A stretch of DNA of 64,000 nucleotides. Source: an uncultured Lachnospiraceae bacterium (GTDB lineage Bacteria > Bacillota > Clostridia > Lachnospirales > Lachnospiraceae). The DNA is taken from positions 17,982 through 81,981 of the forward strand of contig CAJTPS010000016.1 in assembly GCA_910578555.1 (NCBI GenBank), given 5' to 3'. The notes under the pieces were generated by a model. That model did not search any database, was not told the origin of the DNA, and was given only the letters and a program-made list of their open reading frames with translations. Of this stretch, positions 34,041 to 43,279 are shown piece by piece; within the stretch, counting starts at the first letter, position 1; every line of letters begins with the position of its first letter. The position numbers and the translations under genes were made by a program.

Positions 34041-34589
34041 TCACTGCACAGACTGCCTCGGACATCCGCTGCACCCTCCACATTTCTTCCCGCTGACGTC
34101 CTCGCTGTACAGTTCTCTGGGACTGGTCAGCATACAGATCGCCTGAGCGGAGATGCCTTCGCCCGTACCGGTAAAACCAAGCCCTTCTTCGGTCGTGGCT
34201 TTTACATTTACCTGCCCTGTCTCGATCTCAAGCGCCGTCGCAATATTCTCCCGCATCCGGTCAATATACGGGCGCATCTTCGGCGCCTGGGCGATAATGG
34301 TCGCATCGATATTTTCGATCAGGAAGCGGTTCTCCACAAGAAGCTCCCCCACGCGCTTCAGCAGCTCTATGGACGAGATTCCTTTATATGCAGGATCGGT
34401 ATCCGGAAAATGCTTCCCGATATCCCCCAGCGCCGCCGCTCCGAGCAGTGCATCCATGATGGCATGCAGAAGCACATCCGCATCCGAATGTCCAAGGAGT
34501 CCTTGATCATAAGGTATTTCCACGCCGCCCATGATCAGTTTGCGCCCTTCCACCAGGCGATGTACATCGTAACCCATTCCGATTCTCAT
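34041..34589 (-). CDS. ispF: MECDP synthase (2-C-methyl-D-erythritol 2,4-cyclodiphosphate synthase)
   Basis: The 182-residue protein closes the cyclodiphosphate ring in the non-mevalonate isoprenoid pathway. Zinc ligands are in MGYDVHRL (Asp8, His10) and HSDADVLLHA, and NVKATTEEGLGFTGTGEGISAQA is the conserved C-terminal strand-helix. A tail of about 20 residues after the domain contains KKCGGCSGCPR, a cysteine cluster not needed for the fold. GAGGA six bases upstream. No other isp gene is adjacent. Confidence 0.94.
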   Translation of the reverse strand: MRIGMGYDVHRLVEGRKLIMGGVEIPYDQGLLGHSDADVLLHAIMDALLGAAALGDIGKHFPDTDPAYKGISSIELLKRVGELLVENRFLIENIDATIIAQAPKMRPYIDRMRENIATALEIETGQVNVKATTEEGLGFTGTGEGISAQAICMLTSPRELYSEDVSGKKCGGCSGCPRQSVQ

Positions 34590-34747
34590 ACTGATTCCTC
34601 TTTCTATAATACGCCCTTTTTATCTGATATTTTCGCTTGCATGCCCTTTTCTGCAGTCCATACGCAGGACATACCTTCTATTGACAAAGACATCCTTTGC
34701 TTATTATACAAAACTATTGCGCACTGTTTTTGCACCTATATACGCAG

Positions 34748-35944
34748 TCAGGCTTGCGAAACCGATCGAATAATATGATCCAGCAGCCTGTCCGCCACTT
34801 CTTCCTTACTCATGATCGGCAGTTCCACCGTCTCTTCCTTCGTCAAAATCGTCACTACATTTGTGTCGGTGCCGAAACCTGCGCCCGCCTGTTTCAGATT
34901 ATTGGCAACGATCATATCAATATTCTTCTTTGCAAGCTTGACACGGGAGTTCTCCAGCATATGCTCCGTCTCCATGGAAAAGCCACACAGAAACTGCCCT
35001 TCCCTGCGGTGGGCTCCGAGATAGGCCAGAATATCTTCCGTGCGTTCCAGTTCTATGGAAAATTCCTCATCTTTTTTCTTGAGTTTCTCATCCGCAGTCA
35101 CCCTCGGACGATAATCCGCCACCGCCGCCGCCTTAATGATGATATCCTGTGCCGGCGCAGCCTCCTTTACAGCCTGTGCCATATCCGCCGCAGATACGAC
35201 AGGGACTACTTTCACATCCATGGGCGGTTCGATATTTACTTTACCTGACACAAGTGTCACATCCGCTCCCCGCATCATGGCCGCTCTGGCAACGGCATAT
35301 CCCATCTTGCCGGTGGAATGATTGCTGATATAGCGTACCGGGTCCATTTTCTCCCGCGTAGGACCCGCCGTAACCAGAACTTTCCTGCCTTGCAGATCCT
35401 TGGGCGTCAGCGCTCTAATAATATGCTCATAGAGCACTTCCGGCTCCGGCATCTTGCCCTCGCCCGTATCGCCGCAAGCCAGATAACCGCTGGCGGGGGT
35501 GATCACTTTCATGCCGTATCGCACAAGCGTCTCCATATTATCCTGCACAACAGGATTCTGATACATCCTCGTATTCATCGCCGGCGCAAAGAGTTTAGGG
35601 CAAGTACACGCAAGCAGGGTCGTTGTCAGCATATCATCCGCGATACCGTGGGCCGCCTTCGCGATCACGTTCGCCGATGCGGGCGCCACAAGCACTACAT
35701 CCGTCTGTTTTGCCAGCGACACATGCTCCACCTGAAACTCGAAATTACGGTCAAAAGTATCCACCAGACATTTGTTGCCGGTCAGCGACTCAAAGGTGAT
35801 CGGATTGATAAAGTTCGTGGCGTTTGGCGTCATGATCACGGTCACATCCGCGTTCTGCTTCACCAGCATACTGGCCAGCGAGGCGGCCTTATATGCCGCT
35901 ATGCTGCCCGTGACACCGAGTAAAATATGTTTTCCTGCCAGCAT
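34748..35944 (-). CDS. coaBC: Bifunctional CoaBC (PPC synthetase / PPC decarboxylase)
   Basis: The 398-residue protein carries the FMN-dependent decarboxylase CoaC (residues 1-180: GVTGSIAAYKAASLASML, VLVAPASANVIAKAAHGIADDMLT, PAMNTRMYQNP with the catalytic region and ASGYLACGDTGEGKM) and the CTP-dependent synthetase CoaB (190-395: VLVTAGPTREKMDPVRYISNHSTGKMG, AAVADYRP, MIVANN). It performs two steps of coenzyme A synthesis. It starts two bases after the coaX stop, with GGAGGG inside the coaX end. Confidence 0.96.
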   Translation of the reverse strand: MLAGKHILLGVTGSIAAYKAASLASMLVKQNADVTVIMTPNATNFINPITFESLTGNKCLVDTFDRNFEFQVEHVSLAKQTDVVLVAPASANVIAKAAHGIADDMLTTTLLACTCPKLFAPAMNTRMYQNPVVQDNMETLVRYGMKVITPASGYLACGDTGEGKMPEPEVLYEHIIRALTPKDLQGRKVLVTAGPTREKMDPVRYISNHSTGKMGYAVARAAMMRGADVTLVSGKVNIEPPMDVKVVPVVSAADMAQAVKEAAPAQDIIIKAAAVADYRPRVTADEKLKKKDEEFSIELERTEDILAYLGAHRREGQFLCGFSMETEHMLENSRVKLAKKNIDMIVANNLKQAGAGFGTDTNVVTILTKEETVELPIMSKEEVADRLLDHIIRSVSQA

Positions 35945-35946
35945 TT

Positions 35947-36717
35947 TTATCCCTCCGTATTCTTGTTATATATGATACCCAGCCCTTTCAAGGTCAATTC
36001 ATTGTCGTATACGATCTTTCTCTTACAATAAGGAACTATGCTTCCTGCCAGTCCGCCTGTCGCCACTACCGGCGCTTCATAGCCGAGTTCATCAAAAATT
36101 CTCTCGATCATGCCGTCCAGACAGGCTGCCTGTCCCATCACGATACCGCTCTTCATACAGTCGATGGTATTCCTGCCGATTACCTTCTTCGGCGCCTCCA
36201 GACTGATCCGCGGAAGCTGGGACGTACGATTGACAAGAGAGTCCAGCGAAACCTTAACGCCCGGCAGGATCATGCCGCCGATGTAGTTCTTCTTATCGTC
36301 CACCACGCTGATCGTCGTTGCCGTCCCCATGTCGATCATGATAATCGGCGCACCGTAATACTGCAGTCCCGCCACCGCATTGACTACCAGATCCGAGCCG
36401 AGCTGCCCCGGATTATCCATGAGGATGTTCAATCCCGTTTTCAGTCCGGGTCCTACCACAAGAGGCGTTCTCTGAAACAGTTTCTCCAAAGCCGCTTTGA
36501 TGATATTATTGACGGGCGGCACTACCGAAGAAATAATACTGCCCGTGATCTCCTCCATGCTGATATGGTACAGTTCAAACAACGTGCGAAACTCCACCAC
36601 GTACTCCAGTTCCGTATTGGACAGATTCGTGGACACACGCTCCACAAACCGTACCTTCTCTCCCTCGATACAGCCGATCACAATATTGGTATTTCCGATG
36701 TCAATCGCTAAGATCAT
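35947..36717 (-). CDS. coaX: Type III pantothenate kinase
   Basis: The 256-residue protein phosphorylates pantothenate, the first step of CoA synthesis. Motifs are LAIDIGNTNIVIGC (phosphate 1), DNPGQLGSDLVVNAVAG, MIDMGTATTISVVD and GGMILPGVKVSLDSL. It is co-transcribed and nearly overlapping with coaBC; the pantothenate-transporter-like gene lies just upstream. Confidence 0.96.
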   Translation of the reverse strand: MILAIDIGNTNIVIGCIEGEKVRFVERVSTNLSNTELEYVVEFRTLFELYHISMEEITGSIISSVVPPVNNIIKAALEKLFQRTPLVVGPGLKTGLNILMDNPGQLGSDLVVNAVAGLQYYGAPIIMIDMGTATTISVVDDKKNYIGGMILPGVKVSLDSLVNRTSQLPRISLEAPKKVIGRNTIDCMKSGIVMGQAACLDGMIERIFDELGYEAPVVATGGLAGSIVPYCKRKIVYDNELTLKGLGIIYNKNTEG

Positions 36718-36874
36718 GCCTGCTCCCTGCTTTCTATACTATTTCTGTTCATAAGTTCCTCTACCTTCTGAACTTATTTGTGATTTTCTCTGATTGTCAG
36801 ACCGGCCGCGTTTCGTCAGCGGCCGGTCTGCGCTTATGCGCCATAGTGTATTGTTCTCTCTATTTACAAATTTC

Positions 36875-37013
36875 GTAACAGTTTTGCCTTCGGCCTCCCT
36901 GTCACATCTGTTGCACACAAAATGCTCCAAAGTCATATTTGGGTGCCTGCACAACCCGCAACATCGCATACAGAGCGGTTTTGCCCGCGAATAGTGCAAT
37001 GTTGAATCGTTAC
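36875..37013. repeat. Dispersed repeat family A, copy 4
   Basis: A 139-bp copy with both ends: GTAACAGTTTTGCCTTCGGC at the left, GCAATGTTGAATCGTTAC at the right, and the interior ATGCTCCAAAGTC and CATACAGAGCGGTTTTG. It fills most of the 308-bp gap between coaX and the ECF gene. Confidence 0.75.
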
Positions 37014-37026
37014 CATATTTCTACTT

Positions 37027-37890
37027 TTACTGCATTCTGGCAGCTGCCTGCCGTGCCTCCGCCACATGCTCCGGCTTCTCGTAAACCGGTTTCACTCTCG
37101 TCAGCGCAAAGCCGACACCCGCCACGATGATTGCCGCTACAACCGCCTCGACAATACCGTTAAACGTCACGACGCCCATGATCACGTCGAGCACAGCCTC
37201 CCCGGCTACGCCCACTGCCTGCGCATAGGCTTCTTTATATAAGATAAAAATACCGCTCATAACAAACAGCGTATTGGTAAACGCACCTGCCAGTCCCGCA
37301 TATGCGAGCGCGATATTCGCAGACTCTTTCTTATTGCCGCTCACCGTGAGAACTGCCATCAGTGCACTGCCCGCAGCGATGCCGATGATCGTGCATACGA
37401 TCGCGCTGAATGTATCAGGAAGCAGCCTGATCAGAAAAGCCCTGACGGAGATAAACAGAATCAGTGACGCCAGTAAATTTACAACAATCTTACCTGTCTG
37501 CCCCTCGCCCTTAAGCGCCCTGCGGATCAGGAGATAGATGAAATAAGGCACCACGCCGACCAGGATTCTCGGTACGAAGCAGATATATAAGCTCTTAAAG
37601 ATACCGGACACGCCGACTACGTTGTATGCCAGAACCGGCGAAAACACGAACGCCGATGCCGTAGCTGCCTTAAATGTGTTGTTGATGAAACTGGTCAGAC
37701 CAAATACGAATCCCAAGAATGCACCTTTCTTCGGTCCGAGAAATAGCGCTCCAAGGATAACCGGGATATGAATGATCGTCGCGTTGATGACTACAAGCGG
37801 GATGTATCCCAGCGGTGTGAATGCCATAATCACGATTATGGCGGTGAATAGTGCCGTAAGCACAAGTTCATAGGTTTTTTCATTTTTCAT
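37027..37890 (-). CDS. panT: ECF transporter S component, probably for pantothenate
   Basis: The 287-residue protein has an S-component fold of about six helices at the N-terminal part (TALFTAIIVIMAFTPLGYIPL, ATIIHIPVILGALFLGPKKGAFLGFVFGLTSFINN) and further hydrophobic segments to residue 265. The N-terminal motif matches the PanT/RibU-type S components. Its position directly upstream of coaX-coaBC suggests pantothenate as substrate; this is an inference from context. AGGAGG nine bases before the ATG at 37890. The shared ECF ATPases and EcfT are elsewhere. Confidence 0.8.
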   Translation of the reverse strand: MKNEKTYELVLTALFTAIIVIMAFTPLGYIPLVVINATIIHIPVILGALFLGPKKGAFLGFVFGLTSFINNTFKAATASAFVFSPVLAYNVVGVSGIFKSLYICFVPRILVGVVPYFIYLLIRRALKGEGQTGKIVVNLLASLILFISVRAFLIRLLPDTFSAIVCTIIGIAAGSALMAVLTVSGNKKESANIALAYAGLAGAFTNTLFVMSGIFILYKEAYAQAVGVAGEAVLDVIMGVVTFNGIVEAVVAAIIVAGVGFALTRVKPVYEKPEHVAEARQAAARMQ

Positions 37891-37995
37891 GGTACAAATC
37901 CTCCTGTTATTATTCTCATACGAGATACAATACGGTGTCATCATACCACATTGATATTTTATTGACAATGTTTTTTTAAAGAAGCAATCCATTGT

Positions 37996-38036
37996 CCCCG
38001 AGGGACTTTGATATCGCAGGACGTACTTTCCTATGA
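37996..38036. repeat. Dispersed repeat family B, copy 4 (fragment)
   Basis: A short piece with hairpin CCCCGAGGGA and the end CAGGACGTACTTTCCTATGA, like the third unit at 33658-33710. Confidence 0.5.
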
Positions 38037-38070
38037 TGATCAGGGTGTCAGCAGGTACCTTGCACCGAAA

Positions 38071-38110
38071 TTAAGGGGCGCACCGCTTTCCGGTGCACCC
38101 CTTAATCATG
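38071..38110 (-). terminator. Terminator of the chemotaxis receptor gene
   Basis: Perfect 15-bp stem TTAAGGGGCGCACCG (38071-38085) with its complement at 38091-38105, five-base loop. Confidence 0.85.
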
Positions 38111-38131
38111 TTTCGTGCTTTTACATATTTT

Positions 38132-39838
38132 CTAAACTCTGAGCGTAAATGCCGAAACCAGACCGCTCAACTCTGTCGCCTGTGCATTCAGTTCTTCGCT
38201 CGTCGCAGACGTCTCCTGCGCTGCCGCCGAGTTATTCTGAACTACTTCCGCAATTCTCTCTACCGCTACATCCGCCTGTTCCATGCTGCCTGCCTGTTCA
38301 ACGGATATTTCTTTCATTTTCTTTGCGCTGTCTGCAACCATCTGTATGCCTTCTACCACTTCTTTCAGTGACTCGGAGGCTTTGCTTGCGTATCTGTTTC
38401 CTTCTTCCACCTCATGCATCGCCGTTTCAATCAATGCTTTGGAATTTACAGCGGATTTCGCGCTCTGCTCTGCCAGATTGCGGATCTGGTCTGCCACCAC
38501 CGCAAATCCTCTTCCTGCTTCTCCCGCCCTTGCCGCTTCAATCGAGGCATTTAAGGACAGAAGATTGGTCTGACTTGCAATATCCTCAATCTGAACAATA
38601 ATCTCGCCGATCTTTTCAGAAGCCTCACTGATGCGGTTCATCGCCCCCATCATCGCTTCCATATCGCCGCGGCTGTTCTCCGCCACACTCGCATACTTAT
38701 GTGCCTCATTATAAGCCGTTCCGAGTTCATCTGCAGTTGTCTTGATTCCGTTGCTCAGTTCATTGATCGTTGCCTGCATTTCCTCTACCGAAGCGGCCTG
38801 ATCCGTAGCACCTTCCGCTACCGACTGTGCAGCCTCTGCGAGGTTTGTAGCGCCCGCCAGCACCTGTTCGGTTGCCGAATTGACGCCTTTGAGTGTTGCA
38901 TTTATCTGATGATCCAGTTTTCTCATTTCCATCAATAGAGAACTGTACTCACCCACATATTGTTCTTCACATTCTGTTGTGACGGCAAAGTTCCCTTCAG
39001 CCATCTCATTTAAAACCCTGCCCACGTCAACGATAATCGCCTCAATCCGGTCCGCCATGACCTGAACACTTCCGACGAGGTCTGCAATCTCATCCTCCGA
39101 CTCAACTACCGGAAGCGCCGAATGAATATCCCCGTCTGCAAATGTTGCAAATCTATCCTTTAATTCGTTCAACGGCTTCTCGATCCCTGTTGAAATGTTT
39201 CCTGAAAGTTTCATAGCATAGAAAATAACACCGGCTATTACAATTGCTATCCCCACTAATAATATGTAAAATAACGATCCCAGAAATGCTCTCTTCTTGT
39301 CACCCACAGAAGAGTTTACCTCCATCAGGTTTTCCAGTGCATCATCCAATGCCTGATATTTAGGTGCCGCCTCCACGGCCATCAGATCCTGCGCCTGCAT
39401 GCATTGCTCCGTATCTGTTGTCGCCCCAAGCTCAGCCACCTGCGCATCAATCTGCTTATATTCTGCCCATGCTTTATCTATGGCTTCTATGCAGGCATGT
39501 CCTTCCTCTGTGACCATCGTAGGACGGACAACCTCCAACAGCCTCTCAAATTCGGAAACAGCCTCCTCATGCTGTTCTAACATGTTCGCAATCTGCTCAT
39601 CACTATCATACCCGATGATTCCTCTTGTGGCGGCACGTACCTCCGCCGATTCATTCATGACTAACGCAATATCCCCCTGCGGATATGCATAATTGTCCAG
39701 AACGTGCTCAAACTCTATGACCATATAGAACATAGCCGCCAGGATCAATACCGATAATACGCCAAAGATCCCGATAATCTGCGAGAATGACTTTTTCAGC
39801 CGGACACCTATCCTCATTTTGTTAAGTTTTTGAATCAC
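38132..39838 (-). CDS. Methyl-accepting chemotaxis protein
   Basis: The 568-residue protein has two membrane segments (about 22-42 and 190-212) with a four-helix-bundle sensor between (TEEGHACIEAIDKAWAEYKQIDAQ), a HAMP domain (215-285) and a full signalling domain with the hairpin tip IVQIEDIASQTNLLSLNASIEAARAGEAGRGFAVVADQIRNLAEQSA. By family it drives CheA. The start is GTG at 39838, with GGAGGG seven bases upstream. A second partial receptor opens the window. Confidence 0.93.
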   Translation of the reverse strand: MIQKLNKMRIGVRLKKSFSQIIGIFGVLSVLILAAMFYMVIEFEHVLDNYAYPQGDIALVMNESAEVRAATRGIIGYDSDEQIANMLEQHEEAVSEFERLLEVVRPTMVTEEGHACIEAIDKAWAEYKQIDAQVAELGATTDTEQCMQAQDLMAVEAAPKYQALDDALENLMEVNSSVGDKKRAFLGSLFYILLVGIAIVIAGVIFYAMKLSGNISTGIEKPLNELKDRFATFADGDIHSALPVVESEDEIADLVGSVQVMADRIEAIIVDVGRVLNEMAEGNFAVTTECEEQYVGEYSSLLMEMRKLDHQINATLKGVNSATEQVLAGATNLAEAAQSVAEGATDQAASVEEMQATINELSNGIKTTADELGTAYNEAHKYASVAENSRGDMEAMMGAMNRISEASEKIGEIIVQIEDIASQTNLLSLNASIEAARAGEAGRGFAVVADQIRNLAEQSAKSAVNSKALIETAMHEVEEGNRYASKASESLKEVVEGIQMVADSAKKMKEISVEQAGSMEQADVAVERIAEVVQNNSAAAQETSATSEELNAQATELSGLVSAFTLRV

Positions 39839-39990
39839 TATGTAACCCTCCTCTGATATTATATTTGCCGCTGCTTCTCCGGAATATGATTTGCAGTTTT
39901 CCTAATTTCTTATATGTGGCATAGGTGAACCTTTCCCCTGTACAAAAAATTGATCATTCCCAAACTCTCCATTGCAACATGCTTACTTTA

Positions 39991-40018
39991 ATAATACCAC
40001 CGTTATCTTAATATTCAA
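39991..40018 (-). promoter_or_regulatory. Possible promoter of the chemotaxis receptor gene
   Basis: TTGAAT, a 16-bp spacer and TATTAT on the minus strand. The rest of the 39839-40092 gap is AT-rich and shows nothing else; I found no c-di-GMP riboswitch. Confidence 0.45.
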
Positions 40019-40092
40019 GTGTTTTGATCTATTTCTTCGTTTTTTTAGGAGAATACTTTTCTCTATCCTGCATACACGCATAAATGTTTTTT

Positions 40093-40172
40093 CAAGACAC
40101 ACAAAAACAGGACCCCATTCATGATCTCCCGAACGGATATGCCGTTACCGGAGCCGGTTGAAGTCCTGCTTT
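40093..40172 (-). terminator. Terminator after the OPT-PqqD operon
   Basis: On the minus strand AGGAC and GTCCT enclose an inner CTCC-AACGG/CCGTT-GGAG stem, followed by GTTTTTGTG. Confidence 0.65.
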
Positions 40173-40207
40173 TACCAGCACAAATATAATTATATGTTTC
40201 TGATTAT

Positions 40208-40561
40208 CTATTCTCTGTTCTTAAAATGAATAAAATGATAGCTCTCCATGATCTGCATATATTTCACGACCCGCGGATACAGCGGTTCCACTTCCTCGCC
40301 AAACGCCGCTTTCTGAAGATCGGCCAGCTCCATCACGCTCCGCTCCCCGTCGATTAACGGCCATAAGAAACTGCCGTATTTCTCCATATGGACTTTCGTC
40401 ACCCTGGGCCGCTTGAACAACTTCTGGGCGATCCGGTTGAATACACCCGTATTCTCCACTTCCAGAACGATAATTTCCTCGTCGTCGGTACTCCATGTAA
40501 GTTCCGCCGCCCGTTCCGGAATCAGATCAAGATAATTCTTCTGCTGCTTTTTCTTCTTCAT
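40208..40561 (-). CDS. PqqD-like protein
   Basis: The 117-residue protein reads as a PqqD-family winged-helix peptide-chaperone fold: RVTKVHMEKYGSFLWPLIDGERSVMELADLQKAAFGEEVEPLYPRVVKYMQIM is the characteristic core (G-S-x-x-W/V-x-x-I-D-G). PqqD proteins hand ribosomal peptides to radical-SAM maturases, but none is present here. Its start overlaps the stop of the OPT gene by one base (TGATG), so the two are translationally coupled. Function next to a transporter is unknown. Confidence 0.75.
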   Translation of the reverse strand: MKKKKQQKNYLDLIPERAAELTWSTDDEEIIVLEVENTGVFNRIAQKLFKRPRVTKVHMEKYGSFLWPLIDGERSVMELADLQKAAFGEEVEPLYPRVVKYMQIMESYHFIHFKNRE

Positions 40562-42459
40562 CAGTTCTTACTCTTCTTCCACATGGAAAACTTAAGCAGA
40601 CACAGGATCATGACTGCCATCAGTACTACGCCGCCGATATTGCCAAGATTGAGCAAACCGGACAGATCCATGGTAATGCCGCAGACCGCCAGGATCGCCA
40701 GCAGAATACCTACCAGACCTTCTCCCGCAATCATACCCGCACAATACAGCGTGCCGTCTGTAGACTGACGTTCTTTCGTCTTCGCATCCACTTTCTTTCT
40801 GCCATCCATCAGCATACGGACAACGCCGCCGATCATGATACTTGCATTTAAGTAGATCGGCAGATACAGACCGATTGCAAAAGGCATAACCGGAATCCGT
40901 AAGATCTCCAGACCAAGTGCAAGGAATACGCCGATAAATACGAGATTCCAGGGAAGTTCGCCACCCATGATTCCCTCTACGATCATCTTCATCAGGGTCG
41001 CCTGCGGCGCCGGCACTTCCGTCCCGCCGTACCCCCATGCCGTATTTAACAGATACAGTACGCCGCCGATGGCAAGTCCGGAGGCAACCACGCCTACCAG
41101 CTCACCGATCTGCTGCCGCTTCGGTGTCGCGCCGAGCAGATAACCGGTCTTCAGATCCTGTGATGTATCACCCGCGATCGCCGCGATAATACAGATAACG
41201 GAGCCGATCGCAATCGCGCCCGTCATACCCGTAATGCCGCTGTCGCCCGTCGCCTTAATCGCCATGGTTGCAATCAGAAGCGTGGCAATCGCCATGCCGG
41301 ACACCGGGTTGTTAGAGCTTCCGATCAGCCCTACCATACGGGAGGATACGGTCGCAAAGAAGAAACCGAATACCACGATCAGCAGCGCGCCCAGAATATT
41401 CACCGGAATCGCCGGAACAAGCCAGATAATCAGAATCATGACCGCAATGCCTGCCAGAACAAAGCCCATCGGCAGATCCTGTGCCGTTCTTGCCCCACTC
41501 GTATTCTTACTGCCCTTCATGCTCTTAATAGAATCTCTGAAAGTAGTAATGATTAACGGTAAAGATTTGATCAGGGAAATAATACCGCCCGTCGCAATCG
41601 CACCGGCGCCGATATATCTCACATAAGAACTCCAGATTTCCGATGCGCCGCCGCCCTCATAGAGCTGTCCGATGGTCGTACCGACCTCCGCCGGATACAT
41701 CCATGTATCGGCGCCAAACAGGCAGATCATCGGAATGATCACCATCCAGCCGAATAAAGAACCTACAAACATATAGGAGGCGATCTTCGGTCCTACGATA
41801 TACCCTACGCCGAGAAGCGCCGGATAGACCTCCATACCGAGTTCGCCTTTAAAAGCACGAAATTCTGCGGCAATATCCGCCGGAATCACTTTAATACCGT
41901 CCACAAGAAACTTAAAGACCGCCGCCAGTCCCATACCGCTGAATACGGTAGAAGCATTGGAACCGCCTTCCTCACCTGCCAGAAGCACCTCTGCACATGC
42001 CGTTCCTTCCGGATACAGAAGTGTCGCATGTTCCTTCACGATCAGCGCATTGCGCAGCGGAATCATAAACAATACGCCTAAGATACCGCCGCAGAGCGCA
42101 ATCAGCGTAATCTCTATGAGACTCGGCATATCGCACAGGCCGTCCTCCGCCCATAAAAACAGCGCAGGCATCGTAAAGATCGCACCGGCCGCAAGAGACT
42201 CACCGGCGGAACCGATGGTCTGAACCATGTTGCTCTCCAGAATGGAGTTTTTCTTCATAATGACACGAATTACACCCATGGAAATAACCGCCGCCGGAAT
42301 CGATGCGGACACGGTCATGCCGACACGCAGTCCCAGATACGCATTCGCCGCGCCGAAAACGATGGCAAGGATAATTCCCATGATGATCGATGTCACCGTA
42401 AACTCCGGCGTAATCTTCTCCGCCGGGATATACGGTTTGAACTCTTTGTTGTCGTTCAT
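40561..42459 (-). CDS. OPT-family oligopeptide transporter
   Basis: The 632-residue protein has about 14-16 membrane helices and OPT features: ITPEFTVTSIIMGIILAIVFGAANAYLGLRVGMTVSASIPAAVISMGV near the N-terminus, SNMVQTIGSAGESLAAG, TSQDLKTGYLLGATPKRQQ and AGMIAGEGLVGILLA. By family it takes up small peptides or metal-chelates with protons. GGAGAGGG before 42459 marks the start; the longer frame has no Shine-Dalgarno. Co-transcribed with the PqqD-like gene. Confidence 0.93.
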   Translation of the reverse strand: MNDNKEFKPYIPAEKITPEFTVTSIIMGIILAIVFGAANAYLGLRVGMTVSASIPAAVISMGVIRVIMKKNSILESNMVQTIGSAGESLAAGAIFTMPALFLWAEDGLCDMPSLIEITLIALCGGILGVLFMIPLRNALIVKEHATLLYPEGTACAEVLLAGEEGGSNASTVFSGMGLAAVFKFLVDGIKVIPADIAAEFRAFKGELGMEVYPALLGVGYIVGPKIASYMFVGSLFGWMVIIPMICLFGADTWMYPAEVGTTIGQLYEGGGASEIWSSYVRYIGAGAIATGGIISLIKSLPLIITTFRDSIKSMKGSKNTSGARTAQDLPMGFVLAGIAVMILIIWLVPAIPVNILGALLIVVFGFFFATVSSRMVGLIGSSNNPVSGMAIATLLIATMAIKATGDSGITGMTGAIAIGSVICIIAAIAGDTSQDLKTGYLLGATPKRQQIGELVGVVASGLAIGGVLYLLNTAWGYGGTEVPAPQATLMKMIVEGIMGGELPWNLVFIGVFLALGLEILRIPVMPFAIGLYLPIYLNASIMIGGVVRMLMDGRKKVDAKTKERQSTDGTLYCAGMIAGEGLVGILLAILAVCGITMDLSGLLNLGNIGGVVLMAVMILCLLKFSMWKKSKN

Positions 42460-42663
42460 CTTTCCCTCTCCTTTATTATGTTTTGTAACAGTAAAATCGA
42501 AAACTTCCCTGACTGCAAAGTTTTCAATATAGTTAGAATTATACTGGAATTGTGCGGTATTTACAAGAAAAGATTTCTTCATCTCATCATATTCTTGTCA
42601 TTTCTAACATAAGGAAGCGCTTATATAGAGATATTTCTGTTGAATATATATAATGATGTGCTT

Positions 42664-43062
42664 CTACACGATCTCGTCATTCACGTCGATGTTAAAGTGG
42701 GCATAATATGATTGCTGATTTTCTTTCAATACATTAAGATTCTGGCACATAAATGCGCATGTAAAATCATAAAAGGGCTTATTGGTCCCCATGGGCACAT
42801 CTATTGCAAACTTCAATGCTTTCTGCAGCGTAATATCTTTTGCCTCACTCAATCTTTTCAGTTTTTCAATTGCTTTTGCCTGTACGTCCGGTTTACCCTC
42901 GACGTTTTTTAATGCCTGTATGATCAGCAGATATTCTTCATATCCGGCTTCTATCTCTGCCTCATTAAAAAGCGGATCAACCTATGCCAATCCAAGTTTC
43001 GCCAGTCCGGCGCGTCTGGTTCTTACACGCTCTGCATCTTTTCTGATGTCTTCAATATCCAT
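42664..43062 (-). pseudogene. Broken small helical protein gene with an in-frame amber stop
   Basis: A frame of about 132 codons starts at the ATG at 43062 (MDIEDIRKDAERVRTRR) and ends at 42664, but codon 27 is TAG (42982-42984). The frame continues coherently afterwards (VDPLFNEAEIEAGYEEYLLI ... YYAHFNIDVNDEIV). Before the stop the 26 residues are helical and basic; after it, helical and acidic. I do not recognise the family. Either it is inactive, or the stop is read through, or a short second product starts at the TTG at 42852. Confidence 0.6.
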
Positions 43063-43202
43063 CGGATAATCCCCGTTCTCTGCTTCTGCAATTCCCTGCC
43101 ATATAGCTTAATAACAAATTTTACCGCACCGGAATATCGTTTGTACTGATACTTTATTTATCAAATCATATCTCTTTTTCGTAAAAACCTCCCGCCGCAT
43201 AC

Positions 43203-43232
43203 TTGTAAATCTGTATCACATTCGTGTATAAT
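43203..43232 (+). promoter_or_regulatory. Promoter of purC
   Basis: TTGTAA (43203-43208), an 18-bp spacer and TATAAT (43227-43232), about 48 bp before the start codon. Confidence 0.65.
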
Positions 43233-43279
43233 GATAATCTATTCATGCAATAAACACCCAGAAAGGAACCATAATAATC

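Noticed and set aside
39839..40092. c-di-GMP riboswitch before the chemotaxis receptor gene
   Set aside because: The conserved GEMM core is not present; only a promoter-like pair and AT-rich sequence are seen.
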